Shown here: positions 6,774-7,309 of the stretch, piece by piece | How the letters are laid out: every line of letters starts with the position of its first letter | How positions within the stretch are numbered: position 1 is the first letter of the stretch | NCBI GenBank assembly: GCA_014762485.1 | Contig: JABURU010000310.1 | Coordinates: 1 to 7,309, forward strand | DNA: 7,309 nucleotides | Direction of reading: 5' to 3' | Source: Gammaproteobacteria bacterium | GTDB taxonomy: Bacteria; Pseudomonadota; Gammaproteobacteria; Thiohalospirales; Thiohalospiraceae | Notes under the pieces: model-generated | What the model was told of the DNA's origin: nothing | Databases searched by the model: none | Seen by the model: only the letters and a program-made list of their open reading frames with translations | Program-made: the position numbers and the translations under genes

Positions 6774-6803
6774 GATCTAAAATATTAATTAATATTTAGT
6801 CAA
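6774..6803 (-). promoter_or_regulatory. Weak candidate promoter for amiB
   Basis: On the minus strand TTGACT (6803-6798) matches five of six bases of the -35 consensus. Possible -10 hexamers are TTAGAT (17-bp spacer, 6780-6775) or TAGATC (18-bp spacer, 6779-6774), both poor matches. Its appeal is that the 156-nt gap after tsaE is long enough for a separate promoter. The weak -10 keeps confidence low. Confidence 0.25.
6780..6797. repeat. Perfect 18-bp palindrome in the tsaE-amiB gap
   Basis: AAATATTAATTAATATTT is a perfect palindrome centred at 6788/6789. With one bulged base the symmetry extends outward to CTA/TAG, covering about 6777-6799. It fills exactly the space between a TTGACT -35-like hexamer (6803-6798) and a poor -10 candidate on the minus strand, an arrangement typical of repressor sites. 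No bound regulator can be named from the sequence. Confidence 0.5.
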
Positions 6804-6833
6804 AGGTATCGGGAATTTCAAGCTTTTTTCAGA

Positions 6834-7304
6834 TTATTTACCCAGCTGCTGAAGAAATACCTCGCCCTTCTTACTCGTAGCCCGGCACTTCAGGTTGCGC
6901 CCTTCAGTCAGGTGCTCAATGGTAATACTTAGATCCGCCTCGGGAAGAAAACCTTCACCTTTAGCCGGCCACTCGACCAGGCAGAGGCTATGCTCATGGA
7001 AATAATCTCTTACCCCCATGTACTCCAGTTCCTCGGGCTCCCCCAAACGATAGAGATCAAAGTGATACACTTCTTTCTGCTGGATGGTATATGGCTCCAC
7101 CAGGGTATAGGTTGGGCTTTTTACCGCTCCCTGATGCCCCATGGCGTGCAAGATCCCCCTTACCAGGGTCGTCTTACCTGCCCCCAGATCCCCGTATAGA
7201 TAGATGGTAAAACCACTGGGTACTGCAGCCGCAATTTGTTGCCCAAATGCCAGCATTGCTGGCTCATCTGAAAGGTGCATATCGAGTTGCTCGAGCATGG
7301 TCAC
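6834..7304 (-). CDS. tsaE: TsaE, ATPase of the t6A37 tRNA-modification complex
   Basis: TsaE (YjeE) is a small P-loop ATPase that works with TsaB and TsaD to transfer threonylcarbamoyl to A37 of ANN-decoding tRNAs; it is needed for turnover of the complex. The product of up to 156 residues is near the E. coli length (153). Visible: Walker A GDLGAGKTT (38-46); the switch-like SPTYTLVEPY (63-72); VYHFDLYRL (79-87) with Asp83 as the likely Walker B acid; PEELEYMGVRDYF (90-102); and LVEWP (109-113) with the family's Glu111 and Trp112. The start is uncertain. A GTG lies at 7304-7302 and an ATG two codons later at 7298-7296. The ATG has AAGAG five bases upstream and may be the real start. An origin beyond the window edge cannot be excluded, because no in-frame stop is visible upstream. 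amiB follows after 156 nt, an unusually wide gap for this cluster. Confidence 0.95.
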   Translation of the reverse strand: MTMLEQLDMHLSDEPAMLAFGQQIAAAVPSGFTIYLYGDLGAGKTTLVRGILHAMGHQGAVKSPTYTLVEPYTIQQKEVYHFDLYRLGEPEELEYMGVRDYFHEHSLCLVEWPAKGEGFLPEADLSITIEHLTEGRNLKCRATSKKGEVFLQQLGK

Positions 7305-7309
7305 TCTTA

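Noticed and set aside
7307..7309. TAA at the window edge as the stop of an upstream gene
   Set aside because: A gene ending here would fit typical cluster layouts, but three bases cannot establish a reading frame.

Overview
The window is a stretch of gammaproteobacterial chromosome read entirely from the minus strand. It holds seven genes, in transcription order: tsaE, amiB, mutL, miaA, hfq, hflX and the first 251 codons of hflK. This order matches the conserved cluster of Escherichia coli and its relatives (tsaE-amiB-mutL-miaA-hfq-hflX-hflK-hflC). Every product was identified from protein motifs and remembered similarity to the E. coli proteins. The protein sequences are clearly divergent from E. 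coli, so a gammaproteobacterium outside the Enterobacteriaceae is the best description; I cannot name the genus. MutL lacks the endonuclease motif, which fits lineages with MutH/Dam-type methyl-directed repair.

Layout by descending coordinate: tsaE (7304-6834); an AT-rich 156-nt gap with two perfect palindromes (6833-6678); amiB (6677-5310); a 61-nt gap filled largely by a hairpin that ends 2 nt before the next start; mutL (5248-3533); a 2-nt gap; miaA (3530-2583); a 151-nt AT-rich gap with a good extended -10 promoter, a U-rich leader and an inverted repeat; hfq (2431-2177); a 41-nt gap; hflX (2135-819, TTG start); a 64-nt gap; hflK (754 to beyond the edge). No rRNA, tRNA, mobile element, CRISPR or convincing intrinsic terminator was seen, and no gap without a gene exceeds 160 nt.

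The genes serve core housekeeping functions. TsaE and MiaA support two different modifications of tRNA position A37 (t6A and i6A). AmiB is a periplasmic cell-division amidase and MutL is the mismatch-repair matchmaker. Hfq is the RNA chaperone for small RNAs, HflX is a ribosome-rescue GTPase, and HflK is part of the membrane complex that modulates FtsH. I see no new multi-gene system. The unexplained signals lie in the gaps: the mutL start hairpin, the hfq leader and the amiB upstream palindromes.
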